A stretch of 42,430 nucleotides of DNA from NCBI GenBank assembly GCA_022767125.1, contig JALEPZ010000011.1, forward strand, positions 1-42,430, read 5' to 3'. A program made the translations under genes and the position numbers. The notes beneath the pieces were generated by a model. That model did no database searches. It was not told the DNA's origin and was given only the letters and a program-made list of their open reading frames with translations. Numbering within the stretch: position 1 is the first letter of the stretch; each line of letters opens with the position of its first letter. This DNA comes from Phocaeicola plebeius. Lineage in GTDB: Bacteria > Bacteroidota > Bacteroidia > Bacteroidales > Bacteroidaceae. Positions 1 to 8,312 of this stretch are shown piece after piece.

Positions 1-141
1 GACAACCTCAATGGCTTGTTACCCGTTGCACTGTCACATCCATTGGCTACCTCTGGAAACTCGGTGTACTGTCTGTTGGAACCTTTTATCGCTTCCCTTA
101 TTGACCAAGGTTTATCAATACTTAGAGTCGATTTTGAGTAA
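1..141 (+). CDS. C-terminal 46 codons of an unknown protein (cut by window edge)
   Basis: An open frame runs from base 1 to a TAA at 139-141 and encodes 46 residues ending in LRVDFE. The gene starts outside the window, so neither its start nor its family can be set. The next gene begins only 17 bases downstream on the same strand and is a lipoprotein. A member of the same surface-protein cluster, such as another beta-propeller lipoprotein, is possible but not shown. Confidence 0.45.
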   Translation, partial: DNLNGLLPVALSHPLATSGNSVYCLLEPFIASLIDQGLSILRVDFE

Positions 142-158
142 AACGTGATTTGATAAGA

Positions 159-704
159 ATGAGGAGGATACAGAACATAATTGCTATTGTCGCAGCTTGC
201 TTGCTGTTTTCGAACTGCGATTATGTGCTTGGGCTACAAGTTCAACGAATGTATGGGAAAAAGGTGACTTTCCCATATATTGTTTCTCAGATCTTCTATG
301 GCGAACTTAAGGAAGACGCTGAGGTCCCCTCTGGTATGAAGAGAATGGTATTGCTATTTGAAGACAGGAATTGTTCCCGGTGTCAAGCAAGTCGGCTTTA
401 TGAGTTTTATGATCTTATTGACTCTTGTCAGAATCGCTCCATCCTTCCCATCGTTTTGTTTTCTGGCGAGTCTTTGGCAGCGGCTCAAGATGAAGTTTTA
501 GTTCAAGATTATCCTTTCCCTGTCTATTTTGATGAGGGCGGATTATTTTTAAAGAGGAATCCCTATTTAAGTAAAAACCGTCGCCTATGTTATTTTCTTA
601 TTGATGAACAAGATACCATTAAATTCATAGGGAATCCTATTCAAAGTACAGCCATGCTTTCTGCTTTTGATTCAATCGTACTGAATCTTTCCGATAATCG
701 CTAA
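159..704 (+). CDS. Thioredoxin-like lipoprotein
   Basis: This 181-residue protein begins with a lipoprotein signal: a short basic start, a hydrophobic run, then LLFSNC with the lipid-bearing Cys near residue 17. A CSRC (CxxC) motif follows the hydrophobic stretch MVLLFEDRN, which is where a thioredoxin fold carries its redox pair. Later segments (PFPVYFDEGG, LCYFLIDEQDTIKFIG) fit the remaining strands of such a fold. ATG 159 is preferred to the in-frame TTG at 150 because it puts the signal peptide at the very start. The protein should sit in the cell envelope facing the periplasm or surface. It precedes a LuxR-type HTH gene by 8 bases and lies near a cysteine-containing NVEALA peptide. A role in thiol chemistry on neighbouring secreted products is inference. 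Confidence 0.6.
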   Translation: MRRIQNIIAIVAACLLFSNCDYVLGLQVQRMYGKKVTFPYIVSQIFYGELKEDAEVPSGMKRMVLLFEDRNCSRCQASRLYEFYDLIDSCQNRSILPIVLFSGESLAAAQDEVLVQDYPFPVYFDEGGLFLKRNPYLSKNRRLCYFLIDEQDTIKFIGNPIQSTAMLSAFDSIVLNLSDNR

Positions 705-712
705 TCTTAGTC

Positions 713-1375
713 ATGAAAGAGTTAAACAAGTTACAGTTTTCATCCACAGAGAAGCGACCTGAAATATCATACGTTGTCCCGGGATTCTATCGTGTGCGTT
801 TTTACCTTGACGATAATAATATTGAAGTCAATGGCGAAACAATCAGCCTTTTCCCCCATGGTGACCTCTCTTTCTATTTCGGGGATTATAAGGTAATTGT
901 GCCGGAGAGTGCTTTCCTGAAGTTCAAAAACAGGCTCGATAAACACAGGGGCGGGAACCGTTTTTCAGAAATTTGGCTTCCTGTCTTTGTCGAACTTGGC
1001 AAAGACAAGTTGCCTTTTCTTCTTGATGTCTGCTCTTTTTCAGAATCACTTGACAATGAAGAGCCTTTGCTTGTCTATCCCCGTCCTTATCAGTGGAAAG
1101 ATGCTTCCTTAATAGAGAGGTTAGATGAAATAAATTCATTCCGTGTAACATACAAAAGTGGCCATTATGCAAATTTCATATATCCGGAGTTGACCAAGGA
1201 TGAATGGACATGTATCCTTCTGTCTTATTTTGGGAAAAGTGTTTCAGTCATTTCAGGTGATATGAATTGTTCGGAGTCACGAGTGAAGCATCTTAGACAG
1301 TCAATCTGCGGGAAACTGGGAATGTCAAATATTGAATCTGCTATTTTACAGGTGAGTACTTTCAGGTTGCGGTAG
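713..1375 (+). CDS. Putative regulator with C-terminal LuxR/GerE-type helix-turn-helix
   Basis: This 220-residue protein has an unrecognised first 150 residues without signal peptide or membrane segment. The last 60 or so align with the GerE/LuxR DNA-binding fold: ELTKDEWTCILLSYFGKSVS, then SGDMNCSESRVKHLRQSI, then CGKLGMSNIESAI. These match the usual pattern of LT..E..VL.L...G.S..EIA, then S..TVK.H...I, then KLGV.N..EA. It has no receiver domain with a phosphorylatable Asp that I can see. It follows the thioredoxin-like lipoprotein by 8 bases, so the two are probably co-transcribed. A promoter-like site then separates it from the NVEALA gene, which it could regulate; that is inference. Regulator identity is moderately secure and the signal is unknown. 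Confidence 0.6.
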   Translation: MKELNKLQFSSTEKRPEISYVVPGFYRVRFYLDDNNIEVNGETISLFPHGDLSFYFGDYKVIVPESAFLKFKNRLDKHRGGNRFSEIWLPVFVELGKDKLPFLLDVCSFSESLDNEEPLLVYPRPYQWKDASLIERLDEINSFRVTYKSGHYANFIYPELTKDEWTCILLSYFGKSVSVISGDMNCSESRVKHLRQSICGKLGMSNIESAILQVSTFRLR

Positions 1376-1515
1376 CCTGCACAAGACCCCAAGAATATTT
1401 CTATGCTTTCATGCAAACACATGCTTTGGAGAGTATCTGCCGGCCAATCCCGTTAGAGGCCATCATTCCAAAGGCCAGGGTTAATCCGGAACGGAAATTA
1501 ATGTACTTTCGTTCA

Positions 1516-1545
1516 TTGGATATTGGAAATTAACATCCATATTTG
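1516..1545 (+). promoter_or_regulatory. Predicted Bacteroidetes-type promoter for the NVEALA/propeller pair
   Basis: TTG at 1516-1518 (-33-like) stands about 19 bases upstream of CATATTTG at 1538-1545, seven of eight bases of the Bacteroidetes -7 box TAnnTTTG. Transcription would start near 1552, about 50 bases before the NVEALA start codon. Confidence 0.45.
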
Positions 1546-1602
1546 AGCTATTAATAACAATTCCCGTCTTGGAAGGGAGTCATCAAAACAGATCAAGTAC
1601 TT

Positions 1603-1848
1603 ATGAAAACAACAATGAAAAGAACTCTCGTAGTATCTGTTTCCTTCTGCCTGGTCTTATTTGCATCAGTCAGTATCTGGCATTTGTCTACACACTCAAA
1701 AGCTTCCAATTTGCTTCGGGAAAATGTTGAAGCTCTTTCTGATTCTGAAGGAGATGTGGGGGTAACCACATGTCTTGGTATCTGGGGTACATGTACTCTT
1801 CCAGACGGAACTGAGAGTAAGGCCCCTGCCGTTCATGTAACTTTGTAA
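1603..1848 (+). CDS. NVEALA family secreted peptide
   Basis: An 81-residue small protein with an N-terminal hydrophobic segment (about residues 8-28) followed by the motif ENVEALSDSEGD. NVEAL plus a small residue is the signature of the Bacteroidetes NVEALA family, whose members are short exported peptides of unknown function, often next to 6-bladed beta-propeller lipoproteins. The part after the motif is about 35 residues with two Cys (TTCLGIWGTC), a typical size. The stop codon is 3 bases upstream of the propeller gene start, so the two are surely co-translated. An in-frame ATG at 1615 is an alternative start. Cleavage near the NVEAL motif, lipid or disulfide modification, and binding of the peptide by the partner propeller are untested ideas. 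Confidence 0.75.
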   Translation: MKTTMKRTLVVSVSFCLVLFASVSIWHLSTHSKASNLLRENVEALSDSEGDVGVTTCLGIWGTCTLPDGTESKAPAVHVTL

Positions 1849-1851
1849 TGT

Positions 1852-2880
1852 ATGAAAAAGGCCGCACTTTTCTTGGCGGTACTGCTGGCTCTGACCGGCT
1901 GCCGCAACGGGTCTTGGCTTGATTCAGGAGTCGATGTCTCCGAGATTGATTATGAACAGGGAGTATCCTGGGTGGATATTCCGGACTCATTGATAGCAAA
2001 TCCTGAGATAATTGCGCTTTCTGGCAGTTATTTCGGATGGTCCGAGCAGTCCGGAGAGACACCTTTCATCCTGGTTGACAGGAAAACTGGCAGTACGCTC
2101 ACCAACGTCCGAAGGGGAAGACAGGAAAATGAAGTCCTGAATGTCAATCAATTTCTTGCGACCGGTGACAGTTCTTTCGCCGTCATGGACAACTTCAAGA
2201 AAAGAATGACTGTGTACAGTGTCGGGAAAGGTGGACTCGTTCCTGTCCAGTCTGTGCCGATTGATGAGTACACTACGGCTTGCGCTCTTGGAGATACCCT
2301 GGTTGGAGTACTGTCAGGCGGTGATGCGCGTTACCGGACCAGGAAGATGGACGGGACCGTACTTTCCGATTTCGGCGATTATTCACAATACGGATTGAAC
2401 ACCGAAGTGGGTAGCGGGCTAATGCAGGGCCATTTGCAGGTGAATGGAACACTCGGCAGGATGGCATCATATTCCTACTATGCCGGCTGCTACGAGATTG
2501 TCGATTTCGTCAAAGGTGAAACTGTCTGCTCCGTCCTTCTTGAGGAAATGCCTTTTGATGAGAACGAGGGCCATTTTGCGACCATGCGACCGGATTCCAA
2601 GGTCAGTTTTGTCTCCTTGTCTTCTTCTGGGGACTATCTTTTTGCCCTTTATGACGGTAAGGAACTGAAGCACTACATTGAACATCCAGGTCTTGCCCCT
2701 TCCGGCAATCATGTCTGCATCTTCGATTGGAATGGGAAGTATCTGGCATGCCTGCATTCTGCACTTCCTGTCCGTAGTCTGGCGTGGGACCAGGTGACAG
2801 GCCGCCTTTGCCTTTGTGTGTTGACAGAAAGCGGACAATACAGGTTCTGTTTTGTTGATATCCCAGCTTTGCTGAAATGA
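1852..2880 (+). CDS. 6-bladed beta-propeller lipoprotein (BF3164-like)
   Basis: A 342-residue protein with a lipoprotein signal (LLALTGC, Cys at residue 17). The rest consists of repeating beta-rich units of about 45-50 residues, such as GSYFGWSEQSGETPFILVDR, FLATGDSSFAVMDNFKKR and HVCIFDWNGKYLACL. This is the layout of the TolB-like/BF3164-like 6-bladed propeller family of Bacteroidetes, which is usually 330-400 residues long. It is expected on the outer membrane. It starts 3 bases after the NVEALA stop, and this pairing recurs in the family. Its end faces the end of ispE, 35 bases away. The ligand is unknown; the neighbouring peptide is a natural candidate. Confidence 0.7.
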   Translation: MKKAALFLAVLLALTGCRNGSWLDSGVDVSEIDYEQGVSWVDIPDSLIANPEIIALSGSYFGWSEQSGETPFILVDRKTGSTLTNVRRGRQENEVLNVNQFLATGDSSFAVMDNFKKRMTVYSVGKGGLVPVQSVPIDEYTTACALGDTLVGVLSGGDARYRTRKMDGTVLSDFGDYSQYGLNTEVGSGLMQGHLQVNGTLGRMASYSYYAGCYEIVDFVKGETVCSVLLEEMPFDENEGHFATMRPDSKVSFVSLSSSGDYLFALYDGKELKHYIEHPGLAPSGNHVCIFDWNGKYLACLHSALPVRSLAWDQVTGRLCLCVLTESGQYRFCFVDIPALLK

Positions 2881-2915
2881 AATAGCTCCGATTGGCTTTG
2901 CGAGGCGGCCCGTCA

Positions 2916-3761
2916 TCAATAACGGTAAAGTCCGAACAGGGCTGAGCCGGAGCCTGACATGGATGCATAGACGGCACCGCTGTCATAGAGACTCTGCCTG
3001 ATTGCGGCCAGTTCTTTGTGTTCGGAGAAAACAGTCTGCTCGAAATCATTGACCAGCAAGCCCTTCCATCTTTCCGGCGGCAAGGCGAGGATGTCCCTGA
3101 TCCGCATTTCCGGCTCTTTCGGGACAATCCCGCGGTAGGCCTGCGCGGTGCTGACGGAAATCCCTTCCGGAACCAGGACCTTCATCTGGAGTCCGAGCCT
3201 CTCAAGATCAAAATCCACGCTCTCCAGAACCTCTCCCCTGCCGGAACCCAGCATCGGAGTGTTGAAGACAAAGAATGCGCAGTCGCTGCCCAGACGGGAC
3301 GCATAGCGGGCAAGAGTCTCATCGGAAAGCGAAAGGGAGAAAAGTTCATTCAAGGCTTTCAGGGTGAAAGCGGCATCGGCGCTGCCTCCTCCGAGACCAG
3401 CCCCGACAGGAGCCTTCTTCTCCAGGAATATCTTCACCGGCGGCAGGTCGAAGTCCTTGTCCAGCAATGAATATGCCCTTGCGCACAAATCCTTTTCCGC
3501 AGCCCAGTCCACGCCCTCTTTCCGGGCGATGGTGATCATCAGTTTCCCGTCCACCGCCTGTGCCACCTGATCTTCGCCGTACCTTGCGAAGAGCGATGCC
3601 GAGGTACGGCTGTAGTCATCGCCAGTGATTACCTCGAGGACGTCGGAATATTCATGGCAAGGCAGAAAAAGGGTCTCGATGTCGTGGAAACCGTCCTCGC
3701 GCTTGCGCAGGACGTTGAGTCCGAGGTTGACTTTGACATTGGTCTGAAGTATCATCTGCAA
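2916..3761 (-). CDS. ispE: 4-diphosphocytidyl-2-C-methyl-D-erythritol kinase
   Basis: A GHMP-family kinase of the non-mevalonate (MEP) isoprenoid pathway that phosphorylates CDP-methylerythritol at its 2-position. It shows the N-terminal TNVKVNLGLNVLRKREDGFH block, where most family members read NAKINLGL, the ATP-binding glycine loop VGAGLGGGSADAA in the middle, and a C-terminal MSGSGSALFG motif. Its 281 residues are close to the usual 270-290. ATG 3761 is used; an in-frame ATG at 3755 is equally possible. It is the last gene of the aroC-suf operon and starts 8 bases after sufD ends. Linking an isoprenoid gene to Fe-S assembly makes sense because later MEP-pathway enzymes (IspG, IspH) carry Fe-S clusters. 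Confidence 0.93.
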   Translation of the reverse strand: MQMILQTNVKVNLGLNVLRKREDGFHDIETLFLPCHEYSDVLEVITGDDYSRTSASLFARYGEDQVAQAVDGKLMITIARKEGVDWAAEKDLCARAYSLLDKDFDLPPVKIFLEKKAPVGAGLGGGSADAAFTLKALNELFSLSLSDETLARYASRLGSDCAFFVFNTPMLGSGRGEVLESVDFDLERLGLQMKVLVPEGISVSTAQAYRGIVPKEPEMRIRDILALPPERWKGLLVNDFEQTVFSEHKELAAIRQSLYDSGAVYASMSGSGSALFGLYRY

Positions 3762-3769
3762 TCAGTTCT

Positions 3770-4495
3770 TCATTTGGCCATTGCTCTGACGGCAGCTTCC
3801 ACGGTGGCAGTGACCTGCTCGCGGCATGGCCGTCCTGTCTCGTCATATTCAGGCAAAGCGGCAAGCACCGGAGCGACGAAGGAAATCATCTGCAGGATCC
3901 TTGCTTCCTCTTCCGGGATGCCTCTCGTACGCATGTAGTACTGTTCTTCCTCGTTGAGTCTGCCCACTGTGGCTCCGTGCGAACACTGCACGTCGTCGGC
4001 ATAGATTTCCAGCCTGGGCTTCGTCTCGATCCTGGCCGAATCGCCCAGAACGATGTTGCGGCTCGTCTGGAAGGCCTCGGTCTTCCGGGCATCGGGAGCG
4101 ACCACGATTTTTCCGGCGAAAGAGCAGCGGGCATTTCCGGCCGCTACGCCATTGAACAGCTGTGACGACCGGCATCCCCCGACCCTGTGGTTCATGGTGA
4201 TGTCGAAATCGACCTTGTCTTCTCCGTTGCTGAGGAATATTCCGTTAAGATTGATTTCAGCACCTTCTCCGACCAGGTCCACGGTCAGCGGAATGCTGGC
4301 GGAAACACCCGGAAGGACAATGACTGTCAGTTCAAGCTTCGATCCCGCCTCGGCCGTGTAGCACCTCGGAGGGATTCCTCCCCCGTTGCCCCCGAGCACG
4401 CAGAGCCTCCTGACAGACTGTCCTGCCTCAATCATCTCGCCGCCACAGAGTGGAGCGGGTACATAATTACCGTGGTCTGTCTTGTTTCTGTCCAT
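3770..4495 (-). CDS. sufD: Short SufD-like Fe-S scaffold component
   Basis: A 241-residue protein matching the C-terminal beta-helix core of SufD/SufB: GGCRSSQLFNGVAAGNARCS, VAPDARKTEAFQTSRNIVL, IETKPRLEIYADDVQCSHGA and TVGRLNEEEQYYMRTRGIP are standard blocks. The family normally has 400-450 residues; here the N-terminal helical part is absent and the reading frame has no room for it before the phosphoesterase gene. The start was set at ATG 4495, because the longer frame would run into the upstream gene. The conserved His of the C-terminal HGAT block is present. SufD pairs with SufB and SufC to form the SufBCD scaffold. It lies 7 bases after the phosphoesterase gene and 8 before ispE. Confidence 0.85.
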   Translation of the reverse strand: MDRNKTDHGNYVPAPLCGGEMIEAGQSVRRLCVLGGNGGGIPPRCYTAEAGSKLELTVIVLPGVSASIPLTVDLVGEGAEINLNGIFLSNGEDKVDFDITMNHRVGGCRSSQLFNGVAAGNARCSFAGKIVVAPDARKTEAFQTSRNIVLGDSARIETKPRLEIYADDVQCSHGATVGRLNEEEQYYMRTRGIPEEEARILQMISFVAPVLAALPEYDETGRPCREQVTATVEAAVRAMAK

Positions 4496-4502
4496 CGTAG
4501 AA

Positions 4503-5360
4503 TCATTCGTTGCTCTCTTCCTGTCCTCCGTCAACCGGAATGATGTTCCAGGTGGCTTCGGAAGGGGTGACGTCGACCACATTCAGACAATGTGTGTTCG
4601 GCGTGCCGTCCGCATTGTTCTCACCGAGAGGAATGCCGCTGGCTCCGCAGTTGACCAGGCTGACTCCGTCGACTTCAAGTTCTGCGGTCCTGTGGCAATG
4701 CCCGGTGAAGACAGCGGTGACACCATTGTCGGCAAAAAGCTTCAGATACTTGGAGCGGTAAGGCTCAGGGAAGTTGGAATAGGTGTCCTCTTCGTCAACA
4801 GATGTCGACACAACAGGGCAATGATGGAAAACGAATATGTGGTCTGCTCCAGGCCCGAGTTCCCTGAGCTGTGTCTGAAGCCACGCGAACTGCTCAGCTT
4901 CCTGGTCCACAAGCCCCTCCTTGACAAGGTTGGAGTCGAAGCCGATGAACAGGGAACCTTTGTGCATGAAGCAGAAAGTGCTTTCTCCGTAGTGCTCTGC
5001 ATAGAAATCACGGCTGCCAGGCCATTCCTTTGTCCTGTAGTCGTGGTTGCCCGGCGTGAAATAGACCGGGATGGATTCCGGCATCCTTGCCAAAAGCGAG
5101 TCGAAGGCTGCAATCTGCCAATTGTTGTCAAACATGTTGTGGGTCATGTCTCCGGTACAGATCACGAAATCCGGCGCAAGCTCTTCAATCCTGTCGACGG
5201 TACGGGAGAACCAGTCGATGGTTGCCTTTTCATCGCCGGGATTGAAACCGATCTGCGGGTCTGAGATCTGGATGAAGCGGAATGACTCTGATTTAGGTGC
5301 GCAAGAGGCAGCCAGCAGGAGGGCTGCTGCACAGATGATGAGGTAGCTTATGCGTTTCAT
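4503..5360 (-). CDS. Calcineurin-like metallophosphoesterase lipoprotein
   Basis: 285 residues with a lipoprotein signal (LLAASC, Cys about residue 20) and the full set of calcineurin-like metal-binding motifs: ISDPQIGF (D-x-Q instead of the usual D-x-H), CTGDMTHN, TPGNHDYR, FHHCPV and GHCHR. The order and spacing fit an active dinuclear metal hydrolase, nearest in style to CPPED1-like phosphoesterases. The lipid anchor places it in the envelope. It sits between sufC (17 bases away) and sufD (7 bases away), so it is transcribed with the Fe-S machinery, although an envelope enzyme cannot take part directly in cytosolic cluster assembly. Its substrate cannot be told from sequence. Confidence 0.85.
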   Translation of the reverse strand: MKRISYLIICAAALLLAASCAPKSESFRFIQISDPQIGFNPGDEKATIDWFSRTVDRIEELAPDFVICTGDMTHNMFDNNWQIAAFDSLLARMPESIPVYFTPGNHDYRTKEWPGSRDFYAEHYGESTFCFMHKGSLFIGFDSNLVKEGLVDQEAEQFAWLQTQLRELGPGADHIFVFHHCPVVSTSVDEEDTYSNFPEPYRSKYLKLFADNGVTAVFTGHCHRTAELEVDGVSLVNCGASGIPLGENNADGTPNTHCLNVVDVTPSEATWNIIPVDGGQEESNE

Positions 5361-5377
5361 TGTCTTGTATCTGTTTG

Positions 5378-6124
5378 TCAGAATTGTTCGAAACCGTCCT
5401 TTTCTATCATCTCGACAATCTCCCTGCCTCCGGTCCTGACGATACGTCCCTCCTTCAGGACATGGACGATGTCAGGCCTGACATATTCAAGGAGCTTCTG
5501 GTAATGAGTGATGACGATGGCTGATTTTTCAGGTGTGTGGAGTGAGTTGACTCCGTCCGCGACTATCCGGAGCGCGTCCACGTCCAGCCCGCTGTCCGTC
5601 TCGTCAAGAATGGCAAGACTCGGGTCGAGCATGGCCATCTGGAATATCTCGTTGCGTTTCTTCTCACCTCCAGAGAAGCCGACATTGACCTCCCGCCTGG
5701 CGAACTCAGGCTTCATCTGAACCAGGGCCATCTTCTCCTTCATCAGCTTGAGGAAATCACCGGCTTTCATCGGCTCGAGTCCCTGCGCCTTGCGCCTGGA
5801 ATTGATTGCGGTCTTCATGAAGTTCGTGATGGACACGCCCGGGATTTCCACCGGATACTGGAAGGACAGGAACAAGCCGGCCCAGGCTCTTTCTTCGGGT
5901 TTCATTCCGAGCAGATCCCGACCCATGAAGGTAACGGAACCGGAAGTGACCTCGTAGCTCGGCTTTCCGGTCAGGACTGCCGACAGGGTGCTCTTGCCTG
6001 CTCCGTTCGGCCCCATCACCGCGTGGATTTCGCCTTTGCGGATTGTCAGATTGATGCCCCGGAGTATTTCCTTTTCACCTGCTTTGGCGTGAAGGTCTTT
6101 GATTTCGAGAAGGATATCGTTCAT
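5378..6124 (-). CDS. sufC: Fe-S cluster assembly ATPase SufC
   Basis: 248 residues of a soluble ABC ATPase. Walker A is GPNGAGKST, the signature motif is VGFSGGEKKRNEIFQM (typical of SufC rather than of transporters), and Walker B is LAILDETDSGLD, followed by a switch His in VITHY. SufC drives conformational change of the SufB/SufD scaffold. In this window it starts one base after pnuC ends, so it is separated from sufB by a membrane transporter gene, whereas suf genes are normally contiguous. Confidence 0.96.
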   Translation of the reverse strand: MNDILLEIKDLHAKAGEKEILRGINLTIRKGEIHAVMGPNGAGKSTLSAVLTGKPSYEVTSGSVTFMGRDLLGMKPEERAWAGLFLSFQYPVEIPGVSITNFMKTAINSRRKAQGLEPMKAGDFLKLMKEKMALVQMKPEFARREVNVGFSGGEKKRNEIFQMAMLDPSLAILDETDSGLDVDALRIVADGVNSLHTPEKSAIVITHYQKLLEYVRPDIVHVLKEGRIVRTGGREIVEMIEKDGFEQF

Positions 6125-6125
6125 T

Positions 6126-6764
6126 TCAAGCTTTCTTTCTGTAAAGTTTCATCCAGCCTACCAGGGCCGAGATGCCATTGATGAGATAGAGAGTGCAGAC
6201 AATCGGCATGAACACATGCCCGACGCTGATGTGGAGTATGAGCTGTGTGATGTTGACCAGCAGCCAGGCAATCCAGCAGTCCCATTTCTTCTGGGCGCTG
6301 AGGAACTGGGCAACCAGAATCAGCACGGTCACACAGGAATCGAGGTAAGGGTGGGGATCGCCCGGAAAGAGGGTGTCAAGGATCCATCCCCAGACTCCGG
6401 CAATCAGGAAGACCATCGCTATCGCAAAGGCTCTCTCAGTCCAGGAAAGCATCGAGACTTTAAGGGAGGAGGCATCCTGGCTGCTCTCTTCCTCTTTTTT
6501 CGGATGAGTCCACCGGTAATGCCCGAGGATGTTGATCCCCAGAGAGATGGGCTGCAGGAGGAGGCTCGCATAGAGGTTCTTGTTCCAGAACATCAGGAAA
6601 AGAGCGACCGTGTAGAGGTAGCCCACCCAGAAATTGTATTTGTTGTTGCGGCCCGCGAGGAAAACGCAGGTAAGGCCGAGTACCGAAGTGACCAGGTCGA
6701 TCAGAAGTACCGGACGGTCTCCCGCAAATGTAAACAGAGTATAGTTAATCCAATCCATGTTCAT
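6126..6764 (-). CDS. pnuC: PnuC-family nicotinamide mononucleotide/riboside transporter
   Basis: 212 residues with about seven hydrophobic segments. Family-type blocks include GLTCVFLAGRNNKYNFWVG, LLLQPISLGINILGHYRW and YLDSCVTVLILVAQFLSAQ followed by a KKWDCWIAWLLVN helix. PnuC proteins are facilitators that bring NAD precursors across the inner membrane and rely on intracellular phosphorylation to trap them. No NadR or other nicotinamide kinase gene is in the window. The gene lies 25 bases after sufB and one base before sufC. ATG 6764 is used; ATG 6758 is possible. PnuC paralogues for thiamine or riboflavin exist, so the exact vitamin is uncertain. Confidence 0.83.
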   Translation of the reverse strand: MNMDWINYTLFTFAGDRPVLLIDLVTSVLGLTCVFLAGRNNKYNFWVGYLYTVALFLMFWNKNLYASLLLQPISLGINILGHYRWTHPKKEEESSQDASSLKVSMLSWTERAFAIAMVFLIAGVWGWILDTLFPGDPHPYLDSCVTVLILVAQFLSAQKKWDCWIAWLLVNITQLILHISVGHVFMPIVCTLYLINGISALVGWMKLYRKKA

Positions 6765-6789
6765 TCAGTCCTTTCGTGACATATTCATT

Positions 6790-8244
6790 CTAGCCTATCG
6801 ATCCCTCCAGTGAGACCTGGAGAAGTTTTGTGGCCTCAACCGCAAATTCCATCGGAAGCCTTGCGAGGACTTCATGGGCATAGCCGTTGACTATCAGCCC
6901 GACGGCATCTTCGGGGCCGAGGCCTCTCTGGTTGCAGTAGAAGAGCTGTTCGTCACTGATCTTGGAGGTTGTCGCTTCGTGTTCGACCGTGGCGGTCGGA
7001 TTGAGGCTCTGAATCTCAGGGAAGGTATGGGCACCGCAGAGGGAGCCGATGAGAAGACTGTCGCACTGCGAATGGTTCCTGGCGCCTTCCGCCCCTGGAT
7101 TCATCCTGACCAGTCCCCGGTAGCTGTTCTGGCTGTGTCCGGCCGAGATGCCCTTGCTGACAATCCGGCTGGTGGTTCCGCGCCCCAGATGAATCATCTT
7201 TGTGCCGGTGTCCGCCTGCTGGTAGTTGTTCGTCACTGCCACCGAATAGAATTCCGATGAGGAGAAGTCTCCCTTGAGGATGGTGGAGGGGTATTTCCAT
7301 GTGATCGCCGAACCTGTCTCGACCTGGGTCCAGCTCAGATGCGCTCCGCTGCCCCGGCATATTCCCCGCTTGGTCACAAGGTTGAGGATGCCTCCCTTGC
7401 CGTCCGCGTCTCCGGGGTACCAGTTCTGCACCGTTGAATATCTGACGTCGGCATCCTTCTCGACTATTATTTCCACGACTGCGGCATGGAGCTGGTTCTC
7501 GTCGCGCATCGGGGCGGTGCAGCCTTCCATGTAGCTCAGGGAACTCCCCTCGTCGGCGATGATCAGAGTCCTTTCGAACTGTCCCGTGCCTGCGGCATTG
7601 ATCCTGAAGTAGCTGGAAAGGTCCATAGGGCATTTTACGCCTTTGGGAATATAGCAGAAGCTCCCGTCGGAGAAGACTGCGCTGTTCAGGGCCGCAAAAT
7701 AGTTGTCTCCGGCCGGAACGACCGAAGCAAGGTACTTTCGGACAAGGTCCGGATGTTCCTTCACCGCCTCTGAAAAACTGCAGAAGATGATGCCCTTTTC
7801 GGCAAGAGAGGCCCGGAATGTTGTGGCCACGGACACGGAATCGAACACAGCGTCCACTGCCACTCCTCTGCCACCGGCCAGTGCCTGACGCTCCCTGACA
7901 GGGATTCCAAGCTTCTCGAAGGTCTCCTCAAGTTTAGGATCGATCTCCTTCGGCTCTGTGGAGTTCTTCTTCGGTGCAGCATAGTAGATGATGTCCTGGT
8001 AGTTGATTTCGGGCAGGTCGAGATGGGCCCATCGCGGCTGCTCCATCTTCTCCCAGCGCCTGAATGCATCCAGACGGAACTCCAGCAGCCAATCAGGCTC
8101 TTCCTTGAGGCGTGAGATGGTACGGATGATTTCCTCATTCAGCCCTTTCGGAATGAACTCCTGGCTGACGTCAGTCACGAAACCATCCTTGTACTCCTGC
8201 CGGGTTATCTCCCGGATTATGTTGTCTTCTTCTCTTTGATCCAT
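6790..8244 (-). CDS. sufB: Fe-S cluster assembly protein SufB
   Basis: 484 residues, the usual SufB length. Recognisable blocks include an N-terminal [20 protein letters not shown], the central [20 protein letters not shown] and [20 protein letters not shown], and the C-terminal [19 protein letters not shown] and FYCNQRGL segments. SufB carries the nascent cluster with SufD and SufC. The gene lies 68 bases after aroC and is the first suf gene of the operon. No sufS, sufE or sufU gene is present in the window. Confidence 0.96.
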   Translation of the reverse strand: MDQREEDNIIREITRQEYKDGFVTDVSQEFIPKGLNEEIIRTISRLKEEPDWLLEFRLDAFRRWEKMEQPRWAHLDLPEINYQDIIYYAAPKKNSTEPKEIDPKLEETFEKLGIPVRERQALAGGRGVAVDAVFDSVSVATTFRASLAEKGIIFCSFSEAVKEHPDLVRKYLASVVPAGDNYFAALNSAVFSDGSFCYIPKGVKCPMDLSSYFRINAAGTGQFERTLIIADEGSSLSYMEGCTAPMRDENQLHAAVVEIIVEKDADVRYSTVQNWYPGDADGKGGILNLVTKRGICRGSGAHLSWTQVETGSAITWKYPSTILKGDFSSSEFYSVAVTNNYQQADTGTKMIHLGRGTTSRIVSKGISAGHSQNSYRGLVRMNPGAEGARNHSQCDSLLIGSLCGAHTFPEIQSLNPTATVEHEATTSKISDEQLFYCNQRGLGPEDAVGLIVNGYAHEVLARLPMEFAVEATKLLQVSLEGSIG

Positions 8245-8312
8245 TTCTTCAGATTCTTTGCGCGCGGCTTCCTGCCGTCAACTTTTCTCAGCCCCTGTCT
8301 TGCACCGTCTTC

